A DNA stretch of 64,000 nucleotides from Limanda limanda (Eukaryota; Chordata; Actinopteri; Pleuronectiformes; Pleuronectidae). The notes under the pieces are model-generated. The model had not been told where the DNA came from, did not search any database, and saw nothing but the letters and a program-made list of their open reading frames with translations. Position numbers and translations under genes: made by a program. Positions 36,071 through 47,643 of the stretch are shown here, in pieces. Position 1 is the stretch's first letter. Every line of letters begins with the position of its first letter. The stretch is taken from contig NC_083655.1 in assembly GCF_963576545.1 (NCBI RefSeq), positions 14,710,940 through 14,774,939 of the forward strand, read 5' to 3'.

Positions 36071-37389
36071 AACAATAAGTTAAGTCACTGAAACCATTTG
36101 TCCTTGTTGAGCGAAGACACCAATAAAAAAGGGGAATGAATTTTGAAGTGGAAAAAAATCATCAGGACAATTTCTTCCACTGTTATGGGGAAAGAAAATA
36201 TTCTCGTTGTTATTAGTGACTTATGTTTGACATCTGGGAGAAATGGCAGAAGCAGCAGACACATATCTCCAACTAATGCGGGCCTTTCATCTGCCATCAC
36301 TGCTGATTCGAACATTTTTGCAGATAATTTCAACATAAAAGTAGTGCTGTAATTACCTGATGCAATCTGAGCTATTTCTATCACATCCCACATGTGGATT
36401 TACACTAGTGCAGCTTTCGTCAGACGAAATGAAAAGTTTAGCACTCAGATATGATCAAATAGAAAACAGCAAAGGTCCTGCAGCAAGATGGACCGGGTCG
36501 CTGGTGTCGTTGTGGAATGGGTTTACCCAGACGAAGGGGTCGCTTCAGTCTGATACGATGACCAGAACCTTTCTGGGAATATGAGAAAGAGCAGATTCTT
36601 GAAGAGGGTCAGTCAAGGTCTGTAAAGGCTTAACATTGTCGGTGCTGTTTAAGGTCTCTGATCGTCTGCGCTGATACTTGAAATATGGGGCTGTCCTGCA
36701 GTGACATTCTGATCTGACAGTTTTAGAAGGAAAGCAAATAATATCGAATGTCACTGCTGTGGGTCACCTTGAAAAAAGTGCCTGTGAATGGAGGGCACTT
36801 AACGATTAACCTATTAAAGAAAAAAGACTAGACAGCATTAACAAAAAACGTAAAATCTTTAAGACGAGCTGGAGGACTGGAGCTTTTATAGAGCTTTTCA
36901 TTCACTCCCTGCGAGCTGAGAGCTGAAGTTAAGTTTCTCTGATGCTCCAGCAGATCCCAGCATGATGGATGAATGCAATCTGGATAAAATCTGGTGAGAA
37001 GTAGGATATGATAGGATGAAGTCATCCTGTAAACAGCAAATTAGGGTTTGGCAGGGTTCATTTGAATACTGCAACATCTGGCTTCCCCCTGGGCCAAAAA
37101 CTTTGTGTTTGTGTGAGTGTGTGTTTGTTCGCACACTGAGGCATGTGAAGTTTTCGTCTGCTCAAAAATTCACTTCTTCTTAAAGAAAAAAACAATACAG
37201 ATGTCACATGTTCAACTCCAGCTACATGATTTGTGTCTAAAGTTTAACGACCAAAGTTTCCAAACATATAGAATAATGGCTTTTCTCACTGATGTCAAGC
37301 TGAGCAGACACTGTGTGACTTTTGCCTCATTTCAACTCTGAGTTGGTCTCCACCAGCTGATTTTAGAACAAACTGACCTGAAACATGAC
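36071..37389. other. Gene-free stretch
   Basis: Nothing recognised. Short overlapping open frames on both strands only. Confidence 0.5.
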
Positions 37390-37475
37390 CTTTACTGCAG
37401 CAAGCCACCAGGTGGCGATTTCACTGCTTTGGCTTCGGTTTTGGGGAGTGTCTTCCATCTTTGTATACAGTCTCT
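37390..37475 (+). repeat. Fragment of the GTCTTCCATCTTTGTATACAG repeat
   Basis: The piece runs from AGCCACCAGGTGGCGATTTC through TTTGGCTTCGGTTTTGGGGA to CATCTTTGTATACAGTCTC. It matches the end of the repeat at 35740-36070 and a family well known in fish. Confidence 0.5.
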
Positions 37476-38409
37476 CATTGTTGCTGCATGAAACTTTATT
37501 GGAAGAAAACTAAAACACAATGCTACTTGCCAATTAGTGAGCTTCTGAGGTGCTGGACAGATGACTGATAGTTGGACAGAGTCATTCTTGTGTTTATATG
37601 AAGCTAACGTAACGGACAGCAATGTAGATCTCTGAAAAACTGAAAAAAATAAATGTCCAACTAATCTCATAACTTTATTCGATGTCTAAAAAGTGAGCAG
37701 GGTATGGAATTGTATAGATGCATTAACTAATATTTGTTATGTGTTGCTTTGAGTCAACATCCTATGAATATACAAAATATAAGATGAGACAAATAAACAC
37801 CTAGTGTAATTTATCCTCAGTAGTTTACGTCTGCCAAGAGTCTCCATACATGAACAGACCGAACACCACTCTGCGAGAAGGAGACTCATTACCAAGAGCA
37901 GGAGAACATATATAAATCAATGCAGTGCGATTGCTTCAACTCTCTCATGGGCATGAAGTTTGGATCAAAATTATAGGAAACAGATAACTAATCATAGAGT
38001 GAATTAGAGACGGGCAGACACCCAGACTGATTTGGCTGCGGAAATACATCAAGGGGTCGATATGGATTATGTTTATGAGCTTAAACCGCTGCACTGCGGT
38101 GGCCCGGGCGGCCGGCTTCGGACGGAGATCGGAGAGTGCATGCGGCACGCTCATTAGCCGGACAGGTGCTCAGACAGGGTGGATGCACTCAAGCACACAG
38201 TTCAATAGAGAGGTGATTGGAGCAAGAGGCTTTTGTATTGGGTTTATTAGATTCTGTTTCAGGGAAGAGTCGCTGAAAATAAATAATCATAAATAATTGA
38301 AATGGTCTCCAACTGAATGTTCTGCCTTTGTTGTGTCAAATGACAAAGAAAAGAATTACACTGCAGTTCATCCTGAAAAGTAGGATTGTAATTTCTACGA
38401 TTGATTTTA
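37476..38409. other. Gene-free stretch with a GC/CpG-rich core
   Basis: The segment 38085-38165 has about eleven CpGs in 80 bp (CCCGGGCGGCCGGCTTCGG and neighbours). It sits inside repeat-free, high-complexity DNA at 38040-38290. No start codon, splice pattern or domain supports an exon. Confidence 0.45.
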
Positions 38410-38580
38410 CATTGCATTTTTCATTTAGCTGACGCTTTTATCCAAAGCGGGTTACAATAAGTGCATTCAACCCCGAAGGTACAAACCAAGAACAACAAGT
38501 ATTAAGAAAGTACAATTCTTCAAAAATAAAGAATAACTACCAAGTGCTATAAGTAAGTGCCATTTAAGTGCTACTTAATT
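38410..38580 (+). repeat. Dispersed repeat core (CATTTAGCTGACGCTTTTATCC type)
   Basis: It contains TTCATTTAGCTGACGCTTTT, ATCCAAAGCGGGTTACAATA and AGTGCATTCAACCCCGAAGG, a motif widespread in teleost repeats. The same core, diverged, forms the far end of the SINE at 8411-8600. The tRNA-like head is absent here. Confidence 0.6.
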
Positions 38581-40267
38581 TTTAGTTTCAAAAACGGTTT
38601 ATTCAAGGTATAGTCGGAAGAGGTGTGTTATTAGTTTGCGGCAGAAGATGTGTAAACTTTCTGATGTCCGGATTGATGATAATAAAATACACAATCAATA
38701 ATGATGGTGTCTCGGTGCTTAAAAGCAAACTGGCCAATAGAAAATGGAAACCTAGAGAAAAGTGACAGAAATGAGCTCCTCAGACCAAGTGAGTCACTTA
38801 ACTCCTGTTTTTATCTGACAGGCGCCCAGCAGCTGCTTCTTGTTAGCTTGTGCTAATGAGCGCATGCAGACGTGCATTACTGTTAGAGGTATATTAGTGT
38901 GTAAATCAGGTGGCTTGTGGTGATGACAATGCTGGTGATGACTGCGATTCAGTGAGAAATTTGAAAGGGGTCCGATTCACCAGCGTGTGTGAGTCTGTCT
39001 GTGTCGTCACGAACGATCTAAACAGACGTAGAGACGCAAGAAGAGTCTGAATAAATCTTGTGATCACTCTGAAGAAAGATTTTACCAGTTTGAGGAAAGT
39101 ATTGATCATGATGTGGTGATCAGTGTTGATATTGTGACGGTGGTAACAAACAAATCAAGGGTAAGAGAAAAAATACATTTGATCTATAGTGAAACTGCAG
39201 CGGTTGAGAGGACGTCAGCTGAGTAGCAGGTCCTTCATATGTGCACCAGGACGGATTCACATTCACACTGTTTAAAGAATATGAACTCATGTGGCCTCTC
39301 CACTTCAGATAGGATCACAAAACCACATAACATACCAGGTGAGTACAGGGCCATTTTTCTATAGGCCATAAAGGTTTCAACAGAAGTTTCTTCCAGTGGT
39401 CTTTTCATAGTGCCCCAGAGCACTCTCCTGCAGTCTCTTTGTTTTTCTCTCTCATGTCTCACTCTGTAAAATCATCTGTGCCCTCGATTCTTCCTGTGAC
39501 TCTATAGAGAGATAAAGTAAAATTATCTGCAGCTCTATGGGAACATGTCAACAGGGATGAATTAGACAGGGAAAAGCTGAGTTAATGGACCAAGTCTTTG
39601 CTGGCGGCTCCGTTGACGTGACAGTGAGGGGTGGCTGGTGCTGAAGGACGGAGACCTGTCCCGAGTTAATGGCCCTGATCTTCACAGTCCACCACAAACT
39701 GTGTCCCTCGGACCAATCAGCCTGAAACAAGCATCTCGAATTAATATCAATTAGAGTAATCTTCCACTGATGTTGAACTGTGGACTTTAATTTTTCCCTC
39801 CAGACACAAGCAGTCCTTCCATGACTCTGCTGTTTGTCACTTGACATCAGCTCGTTTAAAGTAAATGAGCAGGGTTTCGGTTAAAGCCTCTAATGCATAT
39901 GTGTGAGTCCATTCAGCGTAAATGTCCATAAAATCCAGGCCAGCGACGATCTGTTGTGCAAACTGAGAACACAAGCTGTAAACACAGTAGTTAATACCCA
40001 GTATAAGAATCAGCAGTAAATGCCCTCTCTCTTTAAACCAGCTAAAACCAAATAAAGCTCCTGTTTTTCTGTGTTTTCACTGTCGACGTGTGACCAGGAG
40101 CAGTTTGTCTGTTACTGCAGACATGAACCTTTAAAATGGGTCACAAGTTTTCTCTTCCTGAGAAAGTTCACTAATTCCCACAAAACACCGATCACTGCAG
40201 TTTGTATAAAAGTTTACCCAAGCAGGATAATAACACATTTGATAAGCAGCTGTGCTTTATTTTAATG
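38581..40267. other. Gene-free stretch
   Basis: No supported gene or bounded repeat. The minus-strand frame at 39548-39847 (99 codons) has no domain. Confidence 0.5.
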
Positions 40268-40365
40268 AGAAAAGATTTCATAATATTACAAGAATAAAGA
40301 CGTAATTTAGTAGGAAACTGATTTGTTATATTACAAGAAAAAAGTCAGAATTTAATGAGAAAAAA
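40268..40365 (+). repeat. Degenerate ATTACAAGAATAAAG minisatellite
   Basis: Units such as ATATTACAAGAATAAAGACG and ATATTACAAGAAAAAAGTCAG, with intervening diverged units, match the ATTACGAGAATAAAGTCGTA-type minisatellite common in fish. About four diverged units remain. Confidence 0.6.
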
Positions 40366-42625
40366 AGTGTCCACTCCCTCTGAATCCAAAAATTCTCAAT
40401 GTTTCTTGAGAAACTGTAAAACCTTATTTGATATCAGGCAGATGAAACCAGAGATAGAGCATGTGCAAAGTCGGCTTGTTTTTCAATAGTTAGTTTTAAT
40501 GGAGGTCTTTGGTACATAGGATATAAGGCTTTGATACCAAAATGTGCAAGATCTTATTAATAAAAATATTTCATGTTTCTGAGTCATTTTACAACCGATA
40601 ATCCAAAGTTTCCTATCCAATAAGAATTGAACTGTTTGAAGTTCACCCAGAGCCGCAGTCCCTGGTTCCACTCATCTCTTCAGAGTGAACATGCACGCTT
40701 CTTTTTATTCTTAGCATGATTCAGCATAATTGGCACTAACATCCTCTGATTACCAGTTGTTCACAAAAGCCTTATTCAGCTTGAATTAATCTGGCACACA
40801 AGTATATTACATGAATTCTCATGCACAGCTCGTAATGCGTTGCCAGGGGTGCGTTCATCCCGTGAGACCTAGGAGAAGCTGTGTGTTATTGAAAAAGTAT
40901 GTTTCTCTGTCTAAGTTAATAGGAAAACAAAGTGAAAAAAAATATTATAATAATAGTTAGCAGCCTGATTCATGCTGGAGCTGCTGTTTGTAATCACTCC
41001 AGTGTTGTTGAAAATTAGGAAGGAATGACTCAATGCGTGTTTGACATCTCGGATGTGTACTTTTAAGTGACTGTTCAGCTGCACAACCATTCGGCAAACC
41101 CAGTAATTGAACAGGACGTCCAACAGAGCTAAGCTATGATGCTATTAAATGTTTTATGAGGTTTTTAAACATTAGACAGCAGTTGGAAACTGTTCTATGT
41201 TAAGATTCATGTGGTAATCTTCCTGTGAGAAGAGATTTAAGATCACAGTCCCTCTGTGTGCATTGATCCGAGCCTCTCTGGTCCTTTTAGTGACCAGTCC
41301 AGGACATTAGCGTATTTCTGTCCGTGCCTATTAGTGCATGTGAGTCCCCGTTGGGCCTGCACATGTTTATGACTGATACGTCTATAGCTCTGATTGGTAA
41401 AAGCCTACCACCCGGGTGGACATGCTCTAACAACACCTTATAAACCCACCCATCACCTGCACAACAGAGTCATCAACACCACTCCACCTCCCACGCCACA
41501 GCCTGCCTTATTGAGACTTGGTAGAAAAGTGGGCTGTGAGCCAAGGACGGACCCATTATCTTTGAGAGTCGATGAAGGAAGCAGATCCAGAGGGCTGTGT
41601 GGCATTTGGTGGCAGTGAACATCATATATATATATATATATATATAAAACCCTTCACTCCAGTCGTTACAAAAACCTCTCTAACGTTTCCCTGGTTTCTC
41701 CTTCTCATTTAGAACACTAGAACATAGAACACTGGACTCGGATAAACACTCGCCCCTCCGTGTTTATCCTGTTTGGAGAAAGTCCTTCAAGGCTTTTATC
41801 CAATCTAAACACCAGGGTCACACTGTCGTTTTTGGGGCCAATTTGGCCATCAAGTCTGGATGGCTCGATTGGGTAAGTGCAGCTGGGGTTGTGATGTTTT
41901 CCCGACTCTTTGCAGCAGGAACTGACATTGAAGAGGAAATTAAATAATAAACACAAATAATGGTGTTATGGCGCAGATACAGGACAGTGTGGGCGGCCAC
42001 AGCTTTCAAAGTATTAACTCAAAATGTCTAAAGGAGATGTCATTTTGTTGAATGGAGTAATGGAGCTTTATGGAACTGTGCATGCAGCTTCACGTACTTC
42101 TGTTTTTGGAAGTCAGTCAACTAAACTTCTCAACTTCAGATAAACATTTTGATGTTTTTGCACAGGAGGACGATCGTGGAGTTTTGACCCCATCACTCAC
42201 ATGAAAAGTGCATTAGCACGAAGAAGCTCTCTCAGAGTTCACATGCACTCCTGACTGTTGTTTCGAAACTTTTTTATGTGGATTCTCTCAACCACTGAAA
42301 AACAGCTCAATTCTCCCACTCCCACACCTGACGTGTATGTTGCTGTTTTGTCCCAACAAACAAGGAAACGTTGACTTCCATCTGTCCCCCCAGGACATTC
42401 TGCGATGGTTGAAACATCGCCACCATTATCACCATGGACTTCTCTGCTAAAGTTTGTGGATAGTTTGCATTCTGCTGATTTACGAGATGAACAAATCAAA
42501 TGAACGGTTTAATATGAATTCTAAAGACTTTTATCTACAGTGGCTATTTGAAATATTCCAAATAATACAATCTGATATGCACAATTTTACTAAGGCAACA
42601 ATCTGCAACAGTTTAATTCTTTAGA
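40366..42625. other. Gene-free stretch with an AT array
   Basis: Only an (AT)n run at 41624-41646 is evident. Open frames are short and without domains. Confidence 0.5.
41624..41646 (+). repeat. (AT)n microsatellite
   Basis: About eleven AT units, uninterrupted. Confidence 0.9.
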
Positions 42626-42966
42626 CCCCTTCAGTCCTGCTATCAACATCCATCCTGCGTGAATCTGATAACAAGTATGAACGCACCTTAATCCGTCCCT
42701 AATCCGTCCTTAATCCTAGTACATATTTATATATATGTATATTTTTCTTTCTCTTACTCACATCTGTGAACTCAGAGAAGGTGAAAACCACATAATTTAG
42801 TCTTGTGTTTGCCTTTAGAGCAGCGAAGTGCGATCCGATCACAAGTGCTCGCAGGAGACACATTCAGGACGCATTCTGCTGCCAGGTGTGAACAAAGGAA
42901 CTTAGAGCCGACCACTTATGATTGGATCTCTGAGGACGGATGTTAATACCAGGTCTGAACAGGGCC
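42626..42966. mobile_element. TIR element (AACATCCGTCC type), copy 1
   Basis: The left end reads CCTTCAGTCCTGCTATCAAC then ATCCATCCTG. The right end, inverted, reads CCTGTTCAGACCTGGTATTA then ACATCCGTCC, so the termini are imperfect inverse copies. The interior holds GCGATCCGATCACAAGTG and CATTCTGCTGCCAGGTGTGAA. No transposase frame exists. A shorter relative lies at 44497-44663. I recognise the termini as an interspersed DNA repeat in teleosts. Confidence 0.65.
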
Positions 42967-44496
42967 ACTGACTCCATCTGATGCACTAGTTTCCACCAAG
43001 GAGCTGCAGTCAACAGACTCCAGAACAGCTGCTCTGAGGGAAGCAGAAGCTCTTAATCACTGGACTTTTCATCAGCAGGAGCCCCACAGTGTTATTTCTG
43101 CTCCGTTATCTCTCCTCTCTTCAAGGTGGGTTGATGCTCAGCTAGTATCAAACATTAAGAAATGAATAATAAATCCTTCATATCCGTTATTTACCCAGGA
43201 GAAGCCTGCAACGTAGCGATTTGGCTAAAATCTCAAGGCCGTGAAATATTCCCCAACTAACCAAATCATTTAAAAGTGTTACCACATGTGAACCACTGGT
43301 CTACAGGCAACATGACAACATTTTCGTAGCCTTAATAAAAAGCATGAGGAGGTATCAGCCCAGATGTCTGTTTTACGGGGAGAGGATGTATTTTTGCTTG
43401 CAGTCATTTCCCGAGCAATAAAGACAAAGGTAAAAGTTTTATATGAGAAATAAAGAACAGATCCACTGAACCGAGACATTCTTCCTACTGTTTTAAAAGG
43501 TTTTTCAATGTGATCATCTGTGAACAAATATTTCCAGACTGAAGTCAAACCAAACCTACAAGTCACATCTTTCCTCCCATTAGTTCAATAATGATTTTAC
43601 CGGATTCTCTCGATTCCAGTGTTCTGTCCAAGTCGTGGTTGAGACACATCATCACTGTTCCACTGATGTCTGCTGGGATTTGTCTCAAGCGTGTCTTCAG
43701 ATTTGTTACACTGTCCTTCCAAGTACATCAGAGGCATTAGGATCCCAAAATGAGTTTTAAAGCTAATGATATGTTCCAGTGTATCTACCTTCACTGAACT
43801 GAAAAACAGTGTATTTTATCTGATACTCTATTCTTATCTCATGCAGGTAACTTTAGTATTTTAAGAAAACACTCAAAACCTCCAGCGAGATGACCCTCTG
43901 ACATGAGGAGAAAATTTCAGCAGTGGAACAAGACGTGACGGTGCTAAGGTGTAATAACTTAACAGGCTAATGTACTGTACTGAAGAGAAGACACTACCGG
44001 TGAATACAGTCAATTATAAGCCAATAAACACTTTAACAAAAGCCTGCAAAACTGTTACATTTCAATATGAACACTTCTATTGTATAGTTGAAGATTTTAA
44101 TTATGACAATAAATGATGAGAAGAGCGTAAATTTCATGGTTATTTAATACATTTGGTCAATGCAATAGTAAACTCAATTACTGTTGTCTATCAAATACCT
44201 TTTTATTTATATATTTCTGCATTTAATAAAGAATATATTGATTAATCCCAGATTCATGGGTCAACATTCGTACGCAAAGTTTAAGCCCAGATTTTGTTTG
44301 TGAACCATTGTGAATAAACATGCTTTTCTTAAACTGCAGCTAATATCATACAGACTTGTGGATTCAACAGGAGCATATAACGTTGTTTTACTTTCTCGTA
44401 GCTTGTGGTAAGTCTACCTTGAATGATTACAACATTATGGCTGCTTATAAAAGTCTCTTTTCACAAAATACAAAAGGATTTTTACGTCCCAAACGC
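42967..44496. other. Gene-free stretch between the two TIR-element copies
   Basis: AT-rich DNA without bounded repeats or recognisable coding sequence. Confidence 0.5.
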
Positions 44497-44663
44497 CTTT
44501 GAGCTCTATTAACATCTGTCTCAGGTGATCCGATCACATGTTTGCCTTGGAGACACGTGTGGAGACACACTCTATTGCCTGGTGTGAAGTGACGCACTCA
44601 GATCTGTCCACTTGTGATCAGAACACAACCGACACATGTTAATAGCAGCTGTGAACAGGCCCG
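44497..44663. mobile_element. TIR element (AACATCTGTCTC type), copy 2, short
   Basis: It begins TGAGCTCTATTAACATCTGT, contains GGTGATCCGATCACATG and TTGCCTGGTGTGAAGTG, and ends ATGTTAATAGCAGCTGTGAA CAGGCC. It aligns in the same orientation with the right half of the copy at 42626-42966. Its right edge lies only about 20 bp before the next MITE. Confidence 0.6.
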
Positions 44664-44682
44664 ATATTTGAGTCACTCAAGC

Positions 44683-45006
44683 TTAAAGGTCTAGTGTAAA
44701 AGATTTGGGTGGAGGGATCTATTGGCAGAAATTGAATATAAAATAATCCCAGTTATGTTTTCACTAGTTTTTTTTTCGTCTAAAATGTAGAAATTGGTGT
44801 TTTCTTTACCCTTGAATGGGCCCTTTATATTTAAATACTTTATATTAACATAGGGAGGGGGTTCACTACGGAGGCCTCCATATGACAACTGAAGGCTACC
44901 ACAGGTTCTCTTTCATGTTTGGAAGTGGAGGATGAGGTGAGGGGTTTTTCAGCTGCAACATGCAACTTCAATAGATGTCACTTAATCTTAAACACTGCAC
45001 TTTTAA
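44683..45006 (+). mobile_element. TTAA-bounded MITE, copy B
   Basis: The edges are TTAA at 44683-44686 and 45003-45006. It matches copy A (7996-8330) through ATTGGCAGAAATTGAATATA, CTTGAATGGGCCC, TGAAGGCTACC and GCAACATGCAACTTCA. It has diverged by several small indels. Non-autonomous, no coding frame. Confidence 0.85.
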
Positions 45007-46850
45007 GTACAGAATATTTATCTGGGACCTCCCTCAACACCTCCTGTGAGAAATGAAGAAAGCTGTGTGGCAGTTTGATGGGGCAGCTACCTGATTTAAA
45101 TGTGTGTGGTTACTCTAGGATTTTTCTAAGTACCAGTTTATGGCCCGTAATAAAGTTCCCATGAACGGCATTTATCAGAATATGTGTAAAACATGAGACG
45201 CTTGCAGCTTCAAACACTGTGGTCACAGAGCACTGGGTGCTTTACTAATAAAGGACACTCTGCAGTTAACACACTGTGTAGATTACTCTTAATTTTCCAT
45301 TAACAGCTTGCTGTCCACTGGGAAAAACATCTCTCCAGTTATACCCAACTTCAAAGGCCAGCAGGGTGGATCTGTGGTCTGTCCCTAATTTGGAATGGGA
45401 CCCTCTGCTCTCCTGCAGCTTGCAGTGATTTAAGCAGACACAACCATGTCCTTACATCAGCTAAACGCAGCCATGACGCTGCTCCAAACTTTCTCAGGTT
45501 TTGCATGACCTCGCACGGCCTCGCACCTCGTTTGAATCCTTCCAGCTCTCGTAGCTGGTGTCTCCTCTGTCGAATCTTTTTTTCCATAGCTGCATCCATC
45601 TGTCCTGGTCCTGTGTTTGCGGTCCACATCCTGTTCAGACTAATGAGCCCGAGGTGCCGACTCCATCGTCTGTTCCAATCTGCTCCGGGTGTTCACTAAA
45701 AGGAAAGAAATCCAAGTTGCCATCAACCCGAGAGGACGGAGCGACTTCCTGGGAAGGATGCAGCCAGCCGTTCAGCTTATCAGTTGTGCAAATGTCAAAA
45801 GTTTCTAGCCTGTTATGGAACAGAGAAAAGGACATTTTGCAGGACCGACGTCGACCCTCTTTTTTTGGTGTCTGCGCCACGGCTGATATGGCAGTTGACA
45901 TTTTAGACTAATTGTGAAAATGCTGGAGAGCAATGGTGCGATGCATCATTCTCCAAACATCAATCACCAACTGGTCAGTGACAGATGAACAGACACACAT
46001 TTCAATAGAAAACTGTTTTTTTCTTTTAGCTGAAAGTGAACTCAACCTGTTCCTGTGTCTTTTGGCCTCATGAGAGATACAGAAGAAAAGACCGGGAGTT
46101 TAGTTTATACTCTCTGTTCCCACTGATCTCATAGTGCTATCATGATACCCTACACCCACTGAAACCAAGCGGAGAAAAAAACAAACTTCTCTGTGAAACA
46201 TCCTGACAAATGGCTCACAGCTGATCACATAAAAGCAGGAGGTCATGAGAATGTCTCCGTAGGAAGGAGGTGTTTGCTGTTTTACAGGGAAACCCCTGTC
46301 AGCTCGGAGAGAGACTGGATATCAAATCTTCAGCTGTAGGTGACTCTTTCCCCATCGGCAGTAGAGGAGTTTTCCTTTATTTGTTTAGTCCCTGGTGCGT
46401 CACGTTCAATGTTTAAAACGCACCGACAAGTGACGCGCTCTCTCACCTCGCTGTCTTGCCAAATTAGCGATTTCACCCAGGTATCACGTTTCCAACACTG
46501 CTGATCGGAGCCAGAGCAGATTTAAACTCCTGTCAGACTCATTTGACCTGTGAGTGAATTCTGATCCATTCCCATTGCAGACAAAAGCCAGATGTTAGAA
46601 GGTGTCAGTGAGTTTCTTGACCAGTGGACAAGAGGATTTGGATGAGCCGCAAACAACAATACAGACCAAAACAATACAACAAAACCAAGAAACAGAATAA
46701 AAATCTGCAATAAAACAATAAAACACAAAAACAGAGCTGTTAAATGGGATAGAGATCAAAGTGCAATTCCTCTGAAAAACACTAAAAGTCATAATACATT
46801 AATAAATAAATCCACATGACAACTACACAACTGCAGCTTTGTGTCTGTGT
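45007..46850. other. Gene-free stretch with adjacent minus-strand open frames
   Basis: Two consecutive minus-strand frames, 45635-45901 and 45351-45629, lie end to end in different phases. They have protein-like composition but no domain I recognise. No splice sites or start context settle it, and they are not called as genes. Confidence 0.4.
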
Positions 46851-46945
46851 TAGGGCTGTCCCTTTTTAGTTTGAAATTCAAACAAGCATTTGAACATAGG
46901 AACCAATTGTCAAATTCATTCAAACTTGAATTTCTCAGCCACCGT
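46851..46945 (+). repeat. hAT-like element end (TTAGGGCTGTCCC)
   Basis: TTAGGGCTGTCCCTTTTTAG at 46851-46870 is followed by TTTGAAATTCAAACAAGCAT and AACATAGGAACC. This resembles the left end of fish hAT elements. No matching right end is seen. The 178-codon plus-strand frame at 46841-47377 begins in this end and is therefore doubtful as a gene. Confidence 0.4.
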
Positions 46946-47520
46946 CTCTCCTGCTGTATAAACATTCAGGTGGAGCTGAATTTTCAGTTTCTGCCATTGA
47001 ACCACTGGAGGAGAAGAAGAGGGGTTCAAAGAGCTACAGGCAGGACTCAGACGATGATAAACCATGTGGAAATGATGAGGGAAATGTTTCACGTGTTAAA
47101 TGTGGGGAAAGTTCCTCTCTTCTCATTGCTACACACACATCTGACGCCTTCCCTTCTTCATGCTTCGTGGACGCTAGACAGTATTGAGCCCATCTGTTTC
47201 CATTTCACTACTTTTGTTCCATTTCGTCTTCTGCGATGCATCAAACTTCTTCATCTCAACCGAGCGTTAATACTTTATTTCGCGTTATTTGGACTTTTTT
47301 GTGGAAATTTCAAATATGTGTCTTCTGACAGGAAAGTGAGTGAGATAATGATGTCCCTCAGGTCAAGTGACAGGTGATTGTCTCTGTATATTAGCAGCTG
47401 GAAAGTTCGTCTGTCTCTCTGAATCTTTTACAGACAGTAGACGTTGGAAATTCCTTCATTTGTTAAATTTTTCTTCTCTTGTACTCAAATCCATCATGGT
47501 GTCATCAGACACGCACAGCC

Positions 47521-47643
47521 GCACAGCTGTCGACGTTATTAGTTCAAGCAAACATTGGAGACGCGGCAGGGTGCCATTTATTATTACTTGTTATTAAGAT
47601 GAAAATAACCACTGCCACTCATGATTCAAAATAATATTCATTA
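47521..47643 (+). repeat. Duplicated noncoding segment, copy 1
   Basis: This segment aligns in direct orientation with 50660-50782. From GGAGAC onward (about 87 bp) I count about 10 differences, roughly 88% identity; the left 35 bp are more diverged. Shared strings include CAGGGTGCCATTTATTATT and GAAAATAACCACTGCCACTC. It has no inverted ends, tRNA boxes or coding frame. Confidence 0.85.

Noticed and set aside
46841..47377. 178-codon plus-strand open frame
   Set aside because: It starts inside a hAT-like transposon end, has no recognisable domain, and its composition (many Leu, Phe, His) follows local AT/CT content. Its right end also approaches the noncoding duplicated region.
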